Below, one piece after another: positions 21,487-32,459 of a DNA stretch of 64,000 bases. Made by a program: the position numbers and the translations under genes. The DNA is from Protopterus annectens (lineage: Eukaryota > Chordata > Ceratodontiformes > Protopteridae). The stretch is from positions 1,120,590,907 through 1,120,654,906 of the forward strand of contig NC_056733.1 in NCBI RefSeq assembly GCF_019279795.1, in the 5' to 3' direction. Position 1 is the stretch's first letter, and the number at the start of each line of letters is the position of its first letter. The notes below the pieces were generated by a model, which ran no database searches, was not told where the DNA came from, and saw only the letters and a list, made by a program, of their open reading frames with translations.

Positions 21487-23035
21487 ATGTCAGTAAAAGT
21501 TAATAACTGTATTTCTTCTGAGAAGCAAATACCTCATAAGGATTTCCATTCCTATTATATCCCATGCCTAGGCCCAGACCACAACGTCACTGGTTGTCTG
21601 TTTTGTGCTAGGTTTAAGCGCACTATTAAACGTCGGTTTGATTTTGCCCGACTTCAATTATACCATGCCGTCGGAACTTCCGACTACCGGAATACACAAA
21701 AAGCGCAAAGACAAGGATAGGCATCCGAGGCCTAAAACTGATGACTAAGCCTCTTCTAGGCCAGTCGCCGGTTTTCAGCGAGGCGCCTTCGCAGCCCCTG
21801 ACTACTGCTTCTGTAGAACCACAGGCCGCCTCTGACTTCCCACGTGGAGATGGCTTGGCCTTCGGACACTCAAGTTATTCAGCCTAACGAGACTAACCCT
21901 TCAGAGGGATCTGGAGTAGCTGAGCAACCCACAGCTTCAGAGGGTGTCTTCAGACCTACTCGTTAAGCATTAAACTCTCAGCTAAGTCTAAGCCTCCTTT
22001 AAAATCAAAGAAATAAATGCAGCATTCTCCAGGACAGACCTCTATGCCTAAGAAACAAATACTCAAAATGGCCGAAGACCTAATCACTCTGATCAGGGAG
22101 TCCCATCCCCCTCTTGATAAAAGGCCTAGACAGGATGCAGACTGACTCATCCGACCAGGAGTCCATCTCTTCTGATTCATCCTCATACCTAGGATGCACT
22201 TTACCCCCTTATGAGGATTCTGATGCTGAGGAATCAGTTCCATCAGCCTCACCGCCTGATGACTACTCCTTTGGGGAAACCCTACATACCATGAGGGAGC
22301 ATTTCCACTTGGAAGGCCAGGATTACTCAGAATCCAAGAAAAGGCTCTGAGACTTCCTTTTATTACCTCAACACAGACCCCTTGCTATTCCGCACCAGTG
22401 TTGGCTAATGTGTATACTGAATCCAGCTTAAATCCAAATTTCTTACTTTCAGCCCATGTTAAACCTGACCGATACTACATAGTCCGACTCCCATAAATTT
22501 CTGTATAAAAGCCCTGTAGCTGACCCTGAAACTATTTCTCAGGGACCCAAGAGTTAAGGCCTCATCAGCCAAGAATCCAGTCCTCTCTGACCGATTCCAG
22601 AGCATTAGACAGATGGGGAAAGAAAGTATATAAGTCTGCAACTTTAGCAATGAGAGCCTTAAACTGCCAGTTTCACATGCTAAAATATCAGCAATTTTTA
22701 CTGTCTCAGTTAAAACAGAAAATGCTTCCAGGATCAGATCCTCCTAATTTTAAAGAAATGCAGGATTTATTGCATGCAGCTGAACAAGTGGGAAAGCATA
22801 CTTTGCAATGTGGTTTTGATTCTCTAGAGGCCTCCTGCGGAGCAGCAGTTACAGGCTCTGTCATTAGAAGACATGCTTGGTTAAAAGAACATACATTACC
22901 AGATCATGTTAAAGCAAAATTATTGGATGCATCTTTGCAGCAGGATGTGTTTTAAGTTTGAGGTATTAAAGAAAATGGAGGATAAGGCAAAATCTATGCA
23001 AACTGTGAAGGTCCTTTCCAGTTAGACCTCAAAGG
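21487..23035 (+). pseudogene. DIRS-A gag (A3), broken
   Basis: The ATG at 21487 opens a frame with SVKVNNCISSEKQIPHKDFH and a cluster reading IPCLGPDHNVTGCLFCARF (about 21556-21612). One Cys of the usual CISCGKQ is Glu here. The middle has MPKKQILKMAEDLITL (22047-22094) and DYSFGETLHTMREHFHLEGQ (22260-22319). The C-terminal block is HTLQCGFDSLEASCGAAVTG followed by SVIRRHAWLKE (22798-22890). The frame changes at least three times. Equivalent length in A4 is about 525 codons. Confidence 0.8.
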
Positions 23036-23094
23036 GGAAGATACAGACGTCCAAGAGGTAGAGGTCAAACACAAGGTCCTTATAGGCCTCGACA

Positions 23095-25035
23095 ATGGGT
23101 TGCATCAGGCCAGAAAAAAGGGGAAGACGGACCCCAACCATACAAAAAAACAGCTCCAATGACTTCCCACTACAGCTGCCAAACAAATCCCTCTTGGCAG
23201 CCCCCTTGGGAAGAAAACTGGCACTCTTCTACCACAATTGGCAAATGATCACTAAAGACAAATGGGTTCTCAACATTGTATTTCAAGGTTACAGGTTCCA
23301 CTTGCACACTCTGCCAAGGTTAAAAGGAATGCCAAATCTGCCACCAAATCAATGGGCAGAGGCTCAAAAACAAATTATAGCACTCTGGGATATGAGAGCT
23401 ATTCAAAAGGTACAATCACAGGAGCAAGAACAAGGATTTTACTCAAGACTTTCTGGTACCCAAAAAGAACAAAGCCTGGAGGCCCATTCTGGATCTTTCA
23501 TCTCTAAACACTTAACTGGATGTTCCGAAATTCAAAATGGCTGACATTACAGCAGCTTCTTCCCATGCTGGGCAAGAAAGCTTGGCTCGTGACTTTGAAC
23601 CTCAAGGAGGCATACCTGCATGTCCCTATCAGACAAAACTGCAGAAGATACCTCCGATTCATAGCTGGTTCAATGCACTACCAATTCTCTGCACTGCCCT
23701 TTGGCTTATCTACTGCGCCCAGGTTCTCCACAAAGTGCCTGGCACCAGTAATTGCATTTTGCAGACAGAAAGGAATTCAAATTTATCCATATCTGGACGA
23801 CTGCCTGATTCAAGCAGAGAGCAAGGACATTCTTCTAAAGCATTTGGCATTTGTAAAAAAGTTACTAAGTTGCCTGGGGTACACTAAACGAAAAGAAATC
23901 AAAACTAGTGCTCTCACAAGAGATTATATTCCTGGGTGCCAGTGTGAACACAACGGCCCAGATGGCTTATCTTACACCAGACAAGCAAAGACAACTGACT
24001 TAATAGTTTCAGTTGATGGCAACAAAGACCCAACTCCCTGCAAGAAAAATTCTGCAGGCCTTGGGTTACATGGCATCCTGCATTACTAATTCCATATGCC
24101 AAACTGCGTATGAGAACTACAATGGTACCTAAAGAATGTATGGTCTCAACACTGTCAAAGTTTGGAAACAGTTATACCACTAATCCCTTGCCTTCAACAG
24201 GAGTTTCAATGGTGGGCTTAAGCTCGTCACCTCAACAAGGGACAGCCTTTTATACAACCCACAGCCAGGCAAACGCTGACAACAGATGCATCGGATTACG
24301 CCTGGGGAGCACACATGGCAGGCAAATGTATCCAGGGCACGTGGCCCGCAGAACAAAGGCATCTTCACATCAATCAGAGATGCTAGCTGTACAAAATGCC
24401 CTTATAGCTTTGAAGGACCCGCTGCATCCAGGACAACTGCTGATAGACAGCACTACAGTTATGTGGTACATAAGCAAGGGGGCACTCGCTCCTACCCCCC
24501 TATGCAGACAAGCCATGACCTTGCGGAACACTGCTATAAACCTTCAAGTTCATCTGCAAGCACAATTCCTGCCAGGAGAGAAACACACTGGCAGACGACC
24601 TAAGCAGAAACATCATGGATCCCCACGAATGTGAATTTAATCCACAAATATACAGAATGATAACACAGAAATGGTGGAGCCCGGACATAGATCTGTTTGC
24701 ATCCCCAATAAACTGCCGGCTACAAAAATTCTGCACAAGGAGTTGCCATCCACAAGCATGGAAAGTGGATGCCCTCTCATTCAGCTGGGAGAACCTACAA
24801 GTATACGCTTTCCCACCACTACCTTCTGCCAAAAGGGCTCATAAAAGCCAGGCAAGAAGAGCCAAAGATGATCCTAATTGCACCAGACCGGCCACACCAG
24901 CACTGGTACCCAATCTTAAGGAGCTTGACACAAGAACTACACTGGATTTTGCCTCAAATCCCACATCAGCACAACAATCAAATACTACACAGCCAGCTAA
25001 AGACCTTAAACCTAGCTGCATGGAAGATTCCTTAG
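23095..25035 (+). pseudogene. DIRS-A pol (A3): RT, RNase H, C-terminal region
   Basis: Motifs: DKWVLNIVFQGYRFHLHTLP (23257-23316), GMPNLPPNQWAEAQKQI, FKMADITAASSH/LTLQQLLPMLGK (two frames near 23530), HVPIRQNCRRYLRF (23620-23661), and QIYPYLDDCLIQAESKDILL with intact YLDD (23779-23838). RNase H residues TTDASDYAWGAHMAG lie near 24281-24325, with QRHLHINQREMLAVQNALIA after. The C-terminal DLFASP...CRLQKFC...KVDALSFSW...YAFPPLP block spans 24690-24833. It ends LNLAAWKIP-stop at 25035, overlapping the YR start. Confidence 0.85.
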
Positions 25036-25398
25036 TCAAGCAAGCAATGTCTCTCTCCGATGCTGTTAGGGATGTGATTCTGGAGGCCAGAAGGCCAAGT
25101 ACCAGGAAAGCCTATTTGGATAAATGGAAGAGATCTGTGCCTGGAACCAAGCTCACAGCCTTGACTCTCTTGTCCCAAACATTCCTCAGATTCTACAATA
25201 CTTAACTGAGATGCTGGACAAAGGCCTCTCCTTCTCATCCATAAAGATCCACGCCTCTGCCATCTCTGTTCATTACAACACGGATCCACCAAGTTTCTCT
25301 AATCCTCTGTTAAAACAGTACCTCAGAGGGGCTAAAAACATAAGACCGCCCCGTAGAGCAACTACTCCAACTTGGGACCTCAACTTTGCTTTGGAAAA
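25020..25398 (+). pseudogene. DIRS-A YR, N-terminal part (A3)
   Basis: ATG at 25020 (MEDSLVKQAMSLSDAVRDV) overlaps the last codons of pol. VILEARRPSTRKAYLDKWKR (25074-25133) is the core-binding motif. A frameshift near 25135 moves the frame to one reading LTEMLDKGLSFSSIKIHASA. It stops where B1 inserted, after DLNFALE. Confidence 0.85.
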
Positions 25399-25560
25399 TG
25401 TGGTCCTATCTCGCCTCCATTCTTTACTCACGGGTTCGGAGCCGAGAATCTGCTCCGACTCTGCCAACTATTTCTCTAGCACGAAGTCTCTAATTGGCTG
25501 GGCTAACCTGGTATCCCAAGATGCACCTCGCCCTAGCCCCAGATCTAGTTTGCCGCTCGT
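25399..25560 (+). repeat. Left inverted terminal repeat of B1
   Basis: The reverse complement occurs at 36776-36925, for example TTAGCCCAGCCAATTAGAGA (36818-36837) against TCTCTAATTGGCTGGGCTAA (25488-25507). Confidence 0.85.
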
Positions 25561-25920
25561 AAAGTTAGGACATGGTCTTGCTTGGCTGTGGCCAAGTACC
25601 CTTTTCAAGTACTTTTCTAAGTATTTTAGTAGTCAGTTGTATTGCGAAAGCTATTTTAATAGCTACTGTTCTATTTTTGACAAGTTCTTGTGAGCGTTTG
25701 AGGACTGTTTGTGGTATCCCTCTGTTTCGCAGGCTAGGCCCGTTTAAGTTAGAGGACCTATTCCTCTCCAGTGTTCCCTTGTATTTTTTGTGCTGGTTTT
25801 TTGTGTTGTGGGTAGTTTTCCTCCAAGAAATGTTTTAATTAGAGTTTACTTTGCCGTTAGTGTGTTTTGGTTTTCCCGCCTTCCTCTTGTGTTGTCTGTC
25901 GGCTGAGTGTTGTGCGGTTA

Positions 25921-28110
25921 TGTCTAAAGAGCAGAAAGAACATAAACCCTCTGGGTTTAAGAAGTGTACCAAATGTGGCTACAAAATGTCCATTACAGAT
26001 GGGCATTCCATTGTCTTGGTGCTATTCACCTACAAGAGTCCTGCAGTTTTTGCCACATGTTTAGCCCTAGGGTACTGCAGGAAAGAAAAAATAAACTGAT
26101 TTTGAAGGGCCTGATTAAGCCTTCCTTTGAGGAGGCCTTAGATTCTTCTTCGTCTTCTAGTGCTAAATCTAAGCCTAAGAAAAGATCTCTGGCTCTGTCT
26201 GCCTCTTTGGAGCCTTCGGAGAAGGTTTCAAAAGTGGATACTTCCTCCTCGGCTCCATTGCCCTCTGGGCCGCAGGAGAAAGTTTTGGTTATGGATACTA
26301 CCCCCTCATCTCCATTCTACTTAGGGCCGCAGGAGATATCTGTTGTACTGGAGTCAACCTTGGCTCCGATATTTGAGCCGGTCACCCAGTGTCCGGCATG
26401 AGTCCCCAGGTAGGAGATCCCGATCTCCTATTTCTTCCAAATCCTCTAGGCTGTCTGATTTGGATGTGGATAGGGTGGTCCAGAGGCTCCTGCAGTCGCC
26501 GGTGTTAGCAAAACTGTTTTCGGCTCTAACCCAGTCCCTGTCCTGGTACCGATGATTGCTCCTCCGAGCACCCATGTGTCGTCTGAGCCGGAGTGCTCCA
26601 CGCCAAGTGATATCCTTGTGTTGGCTCCGATACCCCAGGTGAGTCTGTTGGAGCCGGCATCTGCTCCAACCATGTCTGTTTCGGTACTCTGGTTTCATCA
26701 GTCGGACCCCAGTCGGGGACTCGGGACTCCTGTCTGTTCTGAGTCTTCCTCTCTGTGCATCGGCTCGGGGAATCCACTCCGGTCATGGTGTCTGAGACAG
26801 GTCGGTCCTCTGATTCTGGGGGACCTAACTTCGAGGCCATGAGGAGTGCACTGGCTAGTCAGTCACATCACCTGGATCGGTCACTCCGTCCCCATACACC
26901 CCGGCTAGAGCCTCTGACACCCCCCTATCCGTGGATGGTGGAGCCCGAAGGTCTGGGGATACCCCTTGAGCAGTCCCCTACTTTGAGGGCCCCTCAGTCT
27001 GTGCCTGAGGAGCCCCCCAGAAAGATGTGCAAGAGGAAGCACATAGACTCCCAGGACGAGTCCCTCACCTCTGATACCGACCTCGAGGAGTCAGAGGGGT
27101 CCCCCAAGTCGTCCGATGTCTCTGACATTCTGGAGATTTTGAGGCAGAGAGGCAACTGGCCTTCCAAGACCCCCCCCCCCTCTCTGAGGAGGAGTCTGTA
27201 TTCCTCAAGGCCTTCGGAGCTCAACCCTCTGCCTCCTGGGTTCTCCACCCTTCGATGAACTCCTGGATTTGATTTGTCGAAGGGTGTGGGAGAACCTGGA
27301 TTCCATGGAACTGGTGCCCAGACATCCAAATAAGTTCCTTTCTGCTCCCCCGGGGAAAGAGTTCCTGACCAAAGGGGGTTTCAGTAGATGCCTTGGTGGT
27401 GGGGGCAGCCACTCGGCAGGAAGTTGCAGAGGCAGCTTCCGTCCATCTCCTAACAAGGGGTCCAGGAGTATGGACCGGTACAGGAAGCGTACCCTGTCTT
27501 CGGTAACCTTTACCTTGCAGTCATTGAATTAACCTTTGTCATTTCACTCTGCTCCAAAGAGATCTCCTTAAGGAGCTAGGAGATACTCCGACGGGTAACA
27601 TGCCTGAGGCGGTAACGCAGACTGTTAAAGCCCAGTTGTCTACCCTTGGTTCCATTGTCAACTCGTCCATGAGGCTCATATCTTATGCGGCCGAAGGGGC
27701 GAGTAGGGCAGCTAGCCCAGGTGTAGCTCTCAGAAGGCAAGCCTGGATGCGCCTGTGTCATTTCATGGAGGCCTTTAAGTCTTCCTTCACGGATGCCCCC
27801 TTTGACGGGTCCGCTCTCTTCGGGACCAAAGTGAAAGACACCCTCTCCAGATGCAAACAGGATGGGAAAGACACTATCTGCTGTAGGGCCCATTTCTCTC
27901 TCCCTTCTAGACCTTACCCCAAGGCTCAGAGAGGGGGGAAAATGTGGTTCAAGAAGTCTGAGGCTTTTCCCTACAGCTCAAGGTGAGTCCCCCTCCAGAG
28001 GCAGAGGAGGGGGAAGTTATTCTGGAAGACGCAGTCCTAGAGGCCAAGGAGGCCCCCGCAACTCGGGAGATCGCAATTCCTTAAGCGGATCTTCCTTCCA
28101 GCGTTCCTGA
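25921..28110 (+). pseudogene. DIRS-B gag (B1), broken
   Basis: ATG at 25921 gives MSKEQKEHKPSGFKKCTKCG then YKMSITDGHS. Together with LGAIHLQESCSFCHMFSP in another frame (about 26015-26068) this is a Cys/His cluster comparable to the DIRS-A one. A long Ser/Pro-rich region follows, including SPISSKSSRLSDLDVDRVVQ (26427-26486) and RLLQSPVLAKLF. The C-terminal part has PEAVTQTVKAQLSTLGSIVN (27604-27663), then EGASRAASPGVALRRQAWMR (27702-27761). A basic Gly/Arg-rich tail is near 27985-28070. Several frameshifts break it. Confidence 0.8.
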
Positions 28111-29990
28111 GGCGTTGCCCAACTGCTGTTCCGGAGCCAGTCAGGGGCCGAATTTCGTTGCACCCAGAAGCCTGGGAAAGCATCACCCAGGATCGTTGGG
28201 TGCTTCGAATATTTACCGGAGGTTACGCTATTCCCTTTTTATCAACACCCCCTCCAGTCAGAATCCCGGACGTCCCACCCAGTCAACGGGATATAGCAGC
28301 ACTAGAAGTTGCAAAGCTGCTAGAAAAAGGAGTCATCCAACCAGTCCCCTCAGACCATATCTGATCAGGAACTTACTCAAGACTCCTTTTGGTGCCAAAA
28401 AGAACATGGGACCGGAGACCCATTCTGGATCTCAGTCGACTGAATCACTACGTTCTGAAGTCCAAGTTCCGGATGGTCACACTTCAGTCCATTTTTCCAT
28501 TGCTGGAAAAAGGTGTATGGATGTGCTCCATCGATCTCAAGGATGCCTACTACCACATCAAGATGGACAAGGCATCCAGGAGTCGCTTAACACTTCCAGC
28601 CCGGAGCCAGTCACTTCCAGTTTCGTGCCCTGCCCTTTGGTCTCACCACAGCCCCCAGGGTGTTTGGCAGTGGTGACAGCTCACCTGAGATGTCAGGGAT
28701 TCCAGGTGTTTCTGTATCTGGAGGACTGGCTTCTCACCACCCCCACCAGGCATCTGCTCATTCAAGCCAGGGAGACTACCATAGCACTGTGTCAACAATT
28801 GGGAATTACTTTAAACTGGGAAAAGTCTCCTTGCTGCCCTCACAGCATGTTGTTTTTATAGGCGCAGAGCTAGACTCTACTCAGATGCGAGCCTTTCTGC
28901 CACAAGAGAATGAGTGCTGCAGTCTCAGATCCACGCACTGTTGCCCCTCAGAAGAGTTCAAGCCAGGTTAGTTCTCCAGCTTTTGGGCTCCATGGCCGCC
29001 ACCATCATGCTGGTGCCTCTGGCCAGGTTACACATGCGGATTCTGCAATGGCTCCTTTCCACCCAATGGTCATTTCAGAAATGTCCACTTTCCCACTTGA
29101 TACTTCTCACAGAACGATGCAAACAAGACCTCCCCTGGTGGCTACGTTCTGCCAATCTGGACAAAGGGAGGAGCTTGATTCCTATGTCTGCAGTGGCCAC
29201 AGTGACCACGGACGCCTCCCAGATGGGGTGGGGAGGGCATTATCTTGGCAGGATGGTCCAAGGCACATGGCAAGATCACGAGGTACGTCTGCACATCAAT
29301 GTTCTGGAGATGAGAGCGGTGTTTCTAGAGTTGCGAGCACTCCAAGACTCTCCACCTCTGGGAACGATTGCGATTCACTCGAACAACATGTCTGTAGTGT
29401 GGTACCTGAACAAGCAAGGGGGAACCAAGTCTTATCCCCTCTGCAGAGAGGCCATGCGAGTGTGGCATTGGGCAGTATCTTCCCAACGGTTCTTGGTGGC
29501 AATGCACATTCCGGGAAAGTCCAGTGTGATAGCTGACAGGCTGAGCAGAGCTATTCTGATGCCTTACGAGTGGTCCCTGAACAACAGAGTGGCGGTTCAG
29601 ATTTTCAACAGGTGGGGTCAGCCTTGCTGCGATCTCTTTGCCAGTCCCCCAATGCCAAATGCAGCGAGTACTTCACACTGATCCCCCCACCACAGGGGGA
29701 GTCACCCAGGGACGCACTAGCCCACGATTGGCCTCCTGGTCTGGTCTACGCTCTCCCTCCGTTTTCTCTGTTACCAAGAGTGATTCAGAAAGCCATATCC
29801 TTGGGAAGCAGGATGATTCGTATTGCTCCACACTGGCCTTGACAAGTATGGTTCCCCTTTCTTCAGCAGTATGCAGTGGACGGTCCTTGGACTCTGGACC
29901 CAGTGCCAGACGACCTGATTCACATGTCAGGCCAGCTCCATCCATCCCTGCAAACTCTCAGGCTGACAGCCTGGCTGCTCCACTTCCATC
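28111..29990 (+). pseudogene. DIRS-B pol (B1): RT, RNase H, C-terminal region
   Basis: RT motifs: RRPILDLSRLNHYVLKSKFR (28411-28470), VTLQSIFPLLEKGVWMCSID (28474-28533), LKDAYYHIKMDKASRS, and a catalytic block FLYLEDWLLTTPT (28711-28749). The usual YLDD is YLED. RNase H: TVTTDASQMGWGGHYLG (29200-29250), LHINVLEMRAVFLELRALQD (29290-29349), MSVVWYLNKQGGTKSYPLCR. The C-terminal region has CDLFASP (29627-29647), YALPPFSLLPRVIQKAIS, and RIAPHWP (29818-29838). Frameshifts occur around 28380, 28570, 28860 and 29650. Confidence 0.85.
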
Positions 29991-30423
29991 ACTAGTTAGA
30001 CGGCATTCTTTTTCACTGGAGGTGGTACACATCTTGTCTTCATCTCAAGTCTTCTACCAGAAAGATTTTTTCCAGCAAATGGAAGAGCTTTCCCATTTGG
30101 GCTCTGGCCCAAGGTTTGGACTCCTTCACACCCCCCAATTCTATCAGTTTTAGATTTTTTAGCCATGCTTTTCCTTCAGGGCTCTGCGCCCGCTACCATT
30201 AAAGTGCAGTTGGCTGCAATCTCCAATTTCCATACATCTTGCGAGCCCTCTCTTATGGGCCACAAACTGTGTAACGCCTGCTTGAAAGGTGCTTGGCTAC
30301 TTCGCCCTGCTGTCAGAGCCTGTCATGCCATGGGATCTAAACCTTGTGCTACATGCCATCACTTCACCACCCTTTGAACCGGCTGCCACCTGTGAATTGA
30401 AATTTTTATCTTGGAAAATGGCG
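29920..30423 (+). pseudogene. DIRS-B YR, N-terminal part (B1)
   Basis: Broken core-binding domain: SSSQVFYQKDFFQQMEELSH is a decayed version of SHKSFTRKIYSSKWRRF in B2. It continues with TIKVQLAAISNFHTS (30198-30242) and ELKFLSWKMA (30394-30423), where A4 interrupts. Confidence 0.75.
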
Positions 30424-30603
30424 ATGTTCATCGTGCATACAGCTGCAGTCATAACAGATGGATTCTCCTGCCGTCAGGCGGGTCCTCGGTCGGCCGAATT
30501 CCAAAGTCTAGGTCCGGCATCGGTTGTAGTCTCTTCTTCCCTGACGTCAGTGCGACAGGGGTAAAAGAACCAGCAAACGCCATTTTCTTCAGTCTTTCTT
30601 GCC
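30424..30603 (+). repeat. Left inverted terminal repeat of A4
   Basis: It pairs with 35708-35880 in reverse: CAGCTGCAGTCATAACAGAT, GGCCGAATTCCAAAGTCTAG and GCCATTTTCTTCAGT all occur inverted on the right. Confidence 0.9.
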
Positions 30604-30733
30604 GCGCGGTGCCCGAAGCAGAAGCAGTTCGCAAGTGCCGGTCGGACAGCTCCTGAGATTACGAAAATTTTGCAAACGAAGTCTTCTTGAAAGCTAAGTA
30701 CCCTGTTGGGGAAACTTTTCTTGCCTCAGACCG

Positions 30734-32313
30734 ATGTCAGACAAAGTTAATAATTGTATTTCATGTGGGAAGCAAATACCGCATAAGGATTTTCATTCCC
30801 TCTGCATTCCTTGCTTAGGCCCAGACCACGACGTCTCGGCCTGTCGTTTTTGTGCTACATTCAACAGACGCACCATTAAGCGTCGGGTGGAGTTCGCCCA
30901 ACATTATTTTGGCAAAAAATTTAGTTACATTATGTCGGATACTCAGACTCAAGTTTTGAGTAAAAGACGCAAAGATAAGGACCGACATACGAGGTCCACG
31001 GCTTCTACCGACACCACACCAAAGCAGACTGCAGGTGGTCCGGTTCTCAGTGAGGTGCCTACGCAGCCCCTGACTACCGACGGCACTTCATTGGCGGTGT
31101 CTACTGTACCTGAGGTCGCAGGCTCCTCGGCCCACACCCCGACTACCGAGACCAAAGCCACTCTAGGCGGTGAAACTCAGAGTTTAGACAGGTCTGCCAC
31201 CTCTCAAGGTGTCTTCAGGCCTTCCTCTTTTTCCATCAAGGCTTTCACGAAGTCTAAAGCAGCCATGCATTCTAAGAGACAAGCTCCATGGGGCCCTTCT
31301 CCAGGCCCTATGCCTAAAAAACAGATGCTCAAAATGGCTGAGGATTTGATTACTCTTATCAGGGGTTCTCAACCCCGGACAAAAGGCCCAGAGTGGAGGA
31401 AGAATCCCCCTCCTCTGACCAGGCCTCCATTATTTCAGAGCACTCTGAACAGGAACATTCATACTCCCCTTTTTAAGATTCTGATGCAGAGGAGTCCATT
31501 CCCTCTGTCTCACCCCCCCCCCCCCGAGGATTACTCTCTTGGGGAAACCTTGTATACCTTGAGGGAACACTTCCACTGGGAAGGCCAAGAGTACTCAGAC
31601 TCCAAGAAAAGGCTTAGGGATTTTCTCTTGCTCCCTCAGCACAGGCCTCTGGCTATACCTCAGACATTCTAGATGTGTATTCGGAGGCCTGCCTTAACCC
31701 AGACTCTTTACCTCCAGCCCCAGTCAAGCCTGACAGTTACTACCGGGTTCCTGACTCACACCAATTCTTATACAAAAGCCATGCGGCTGACCCAGAAACT
31801 GTCTCGCAGGGCCCCAAGAGAATTAAGGCCTCCACTGCTAAAAATCCTGCCTTCAGAGAGATTCCAGAGCTTTAGAAAGGTGGGGAATAAAGGTATACAC
31901 CTCAGCCACCTTAACCATGAGGGCATTAAACTGCCAGTTCCATATGTTAAAGTACCAACAGTTTCTGTTATCACAGTTGAGAAGCAAAATGTCACAACCT
32001 GAACAACCAGACGGAGTTGCAGGATTTGATGCATAGTGCAGAACAAGTGGGTAAACATACCTTGCAATGTGGTTTTGATGCTCTAGAGGCCTCTTGTAGA
32101 GCTGCTGTTACAGGATCAGTCATACGTAGACATGCCTGGCTCAAGGAGCAAACCTTACCAAATCATGTCAAAGCTAAATTACTAGATGCCCCTCTACAAA
32201 AAGATGTATTATTTGGTGTTAAAGCTGAGGAGGTATTAAAGAAAATGGAGGAAAAGGCTAAATCGATGCAAACAGTGAGATTTCCTACAGGTACAACCTC
32301 CACGTTTCAGTAG
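30734..32313 (+). pseudogene. DIRS-A gag (A4), three frame changes
   Basis: ATG at 30734 follows the consensus ACCGATGTCA. Residues 1-50 contain NCISCGKQIPHKDFHSLC and IPCLGPDHDVSACRFCATF, a compact Cys/His cluster with CxxC, HxxxC and CxxC spacing that could bind zinc or nucleic acid. A Thr/Ser/Pro-rich segment follows, then MPKKQMLKMAEDLITLIRGS (31310-31369) and LGETLYTLREHFHWEGQEYS (31539-31598). A shift near 31660 leads to ILDVYSEACLNPDSLP. A further shift precedes MQDLMHSAEQVGKHTLQCGF (32017-32076), then DALEASCRAAVTGSVIRRHA (32077-32136). It ends at TAG 32311. The particle-protein role is by family analogy. Confidence 0.88.
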
Positions 32314-32459
32314 AAATTGGCCTTCCAAAAATTGGTCCTTTCCAGCCACGGACAGACCCCAAAGAGGTAGATACAGGCGCCCGAGGGGCAGAGGGCAATC
32401 TCAAGGATAGTTTAGAGGCAGACAGTGGCAAGCTCCTACACAAAGAGGTGGTGAGGATA

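Noticed and set aside
26354-26840. Long minus-strand frames over B1 and B2 gag (also 44859-45524)
   Set aside because: They are antisense to the Ser/Pro-rich gag region; high GC and codon bias of gag keep the opposite strand open. The similarity between B1 and B2 reflects gag homology.
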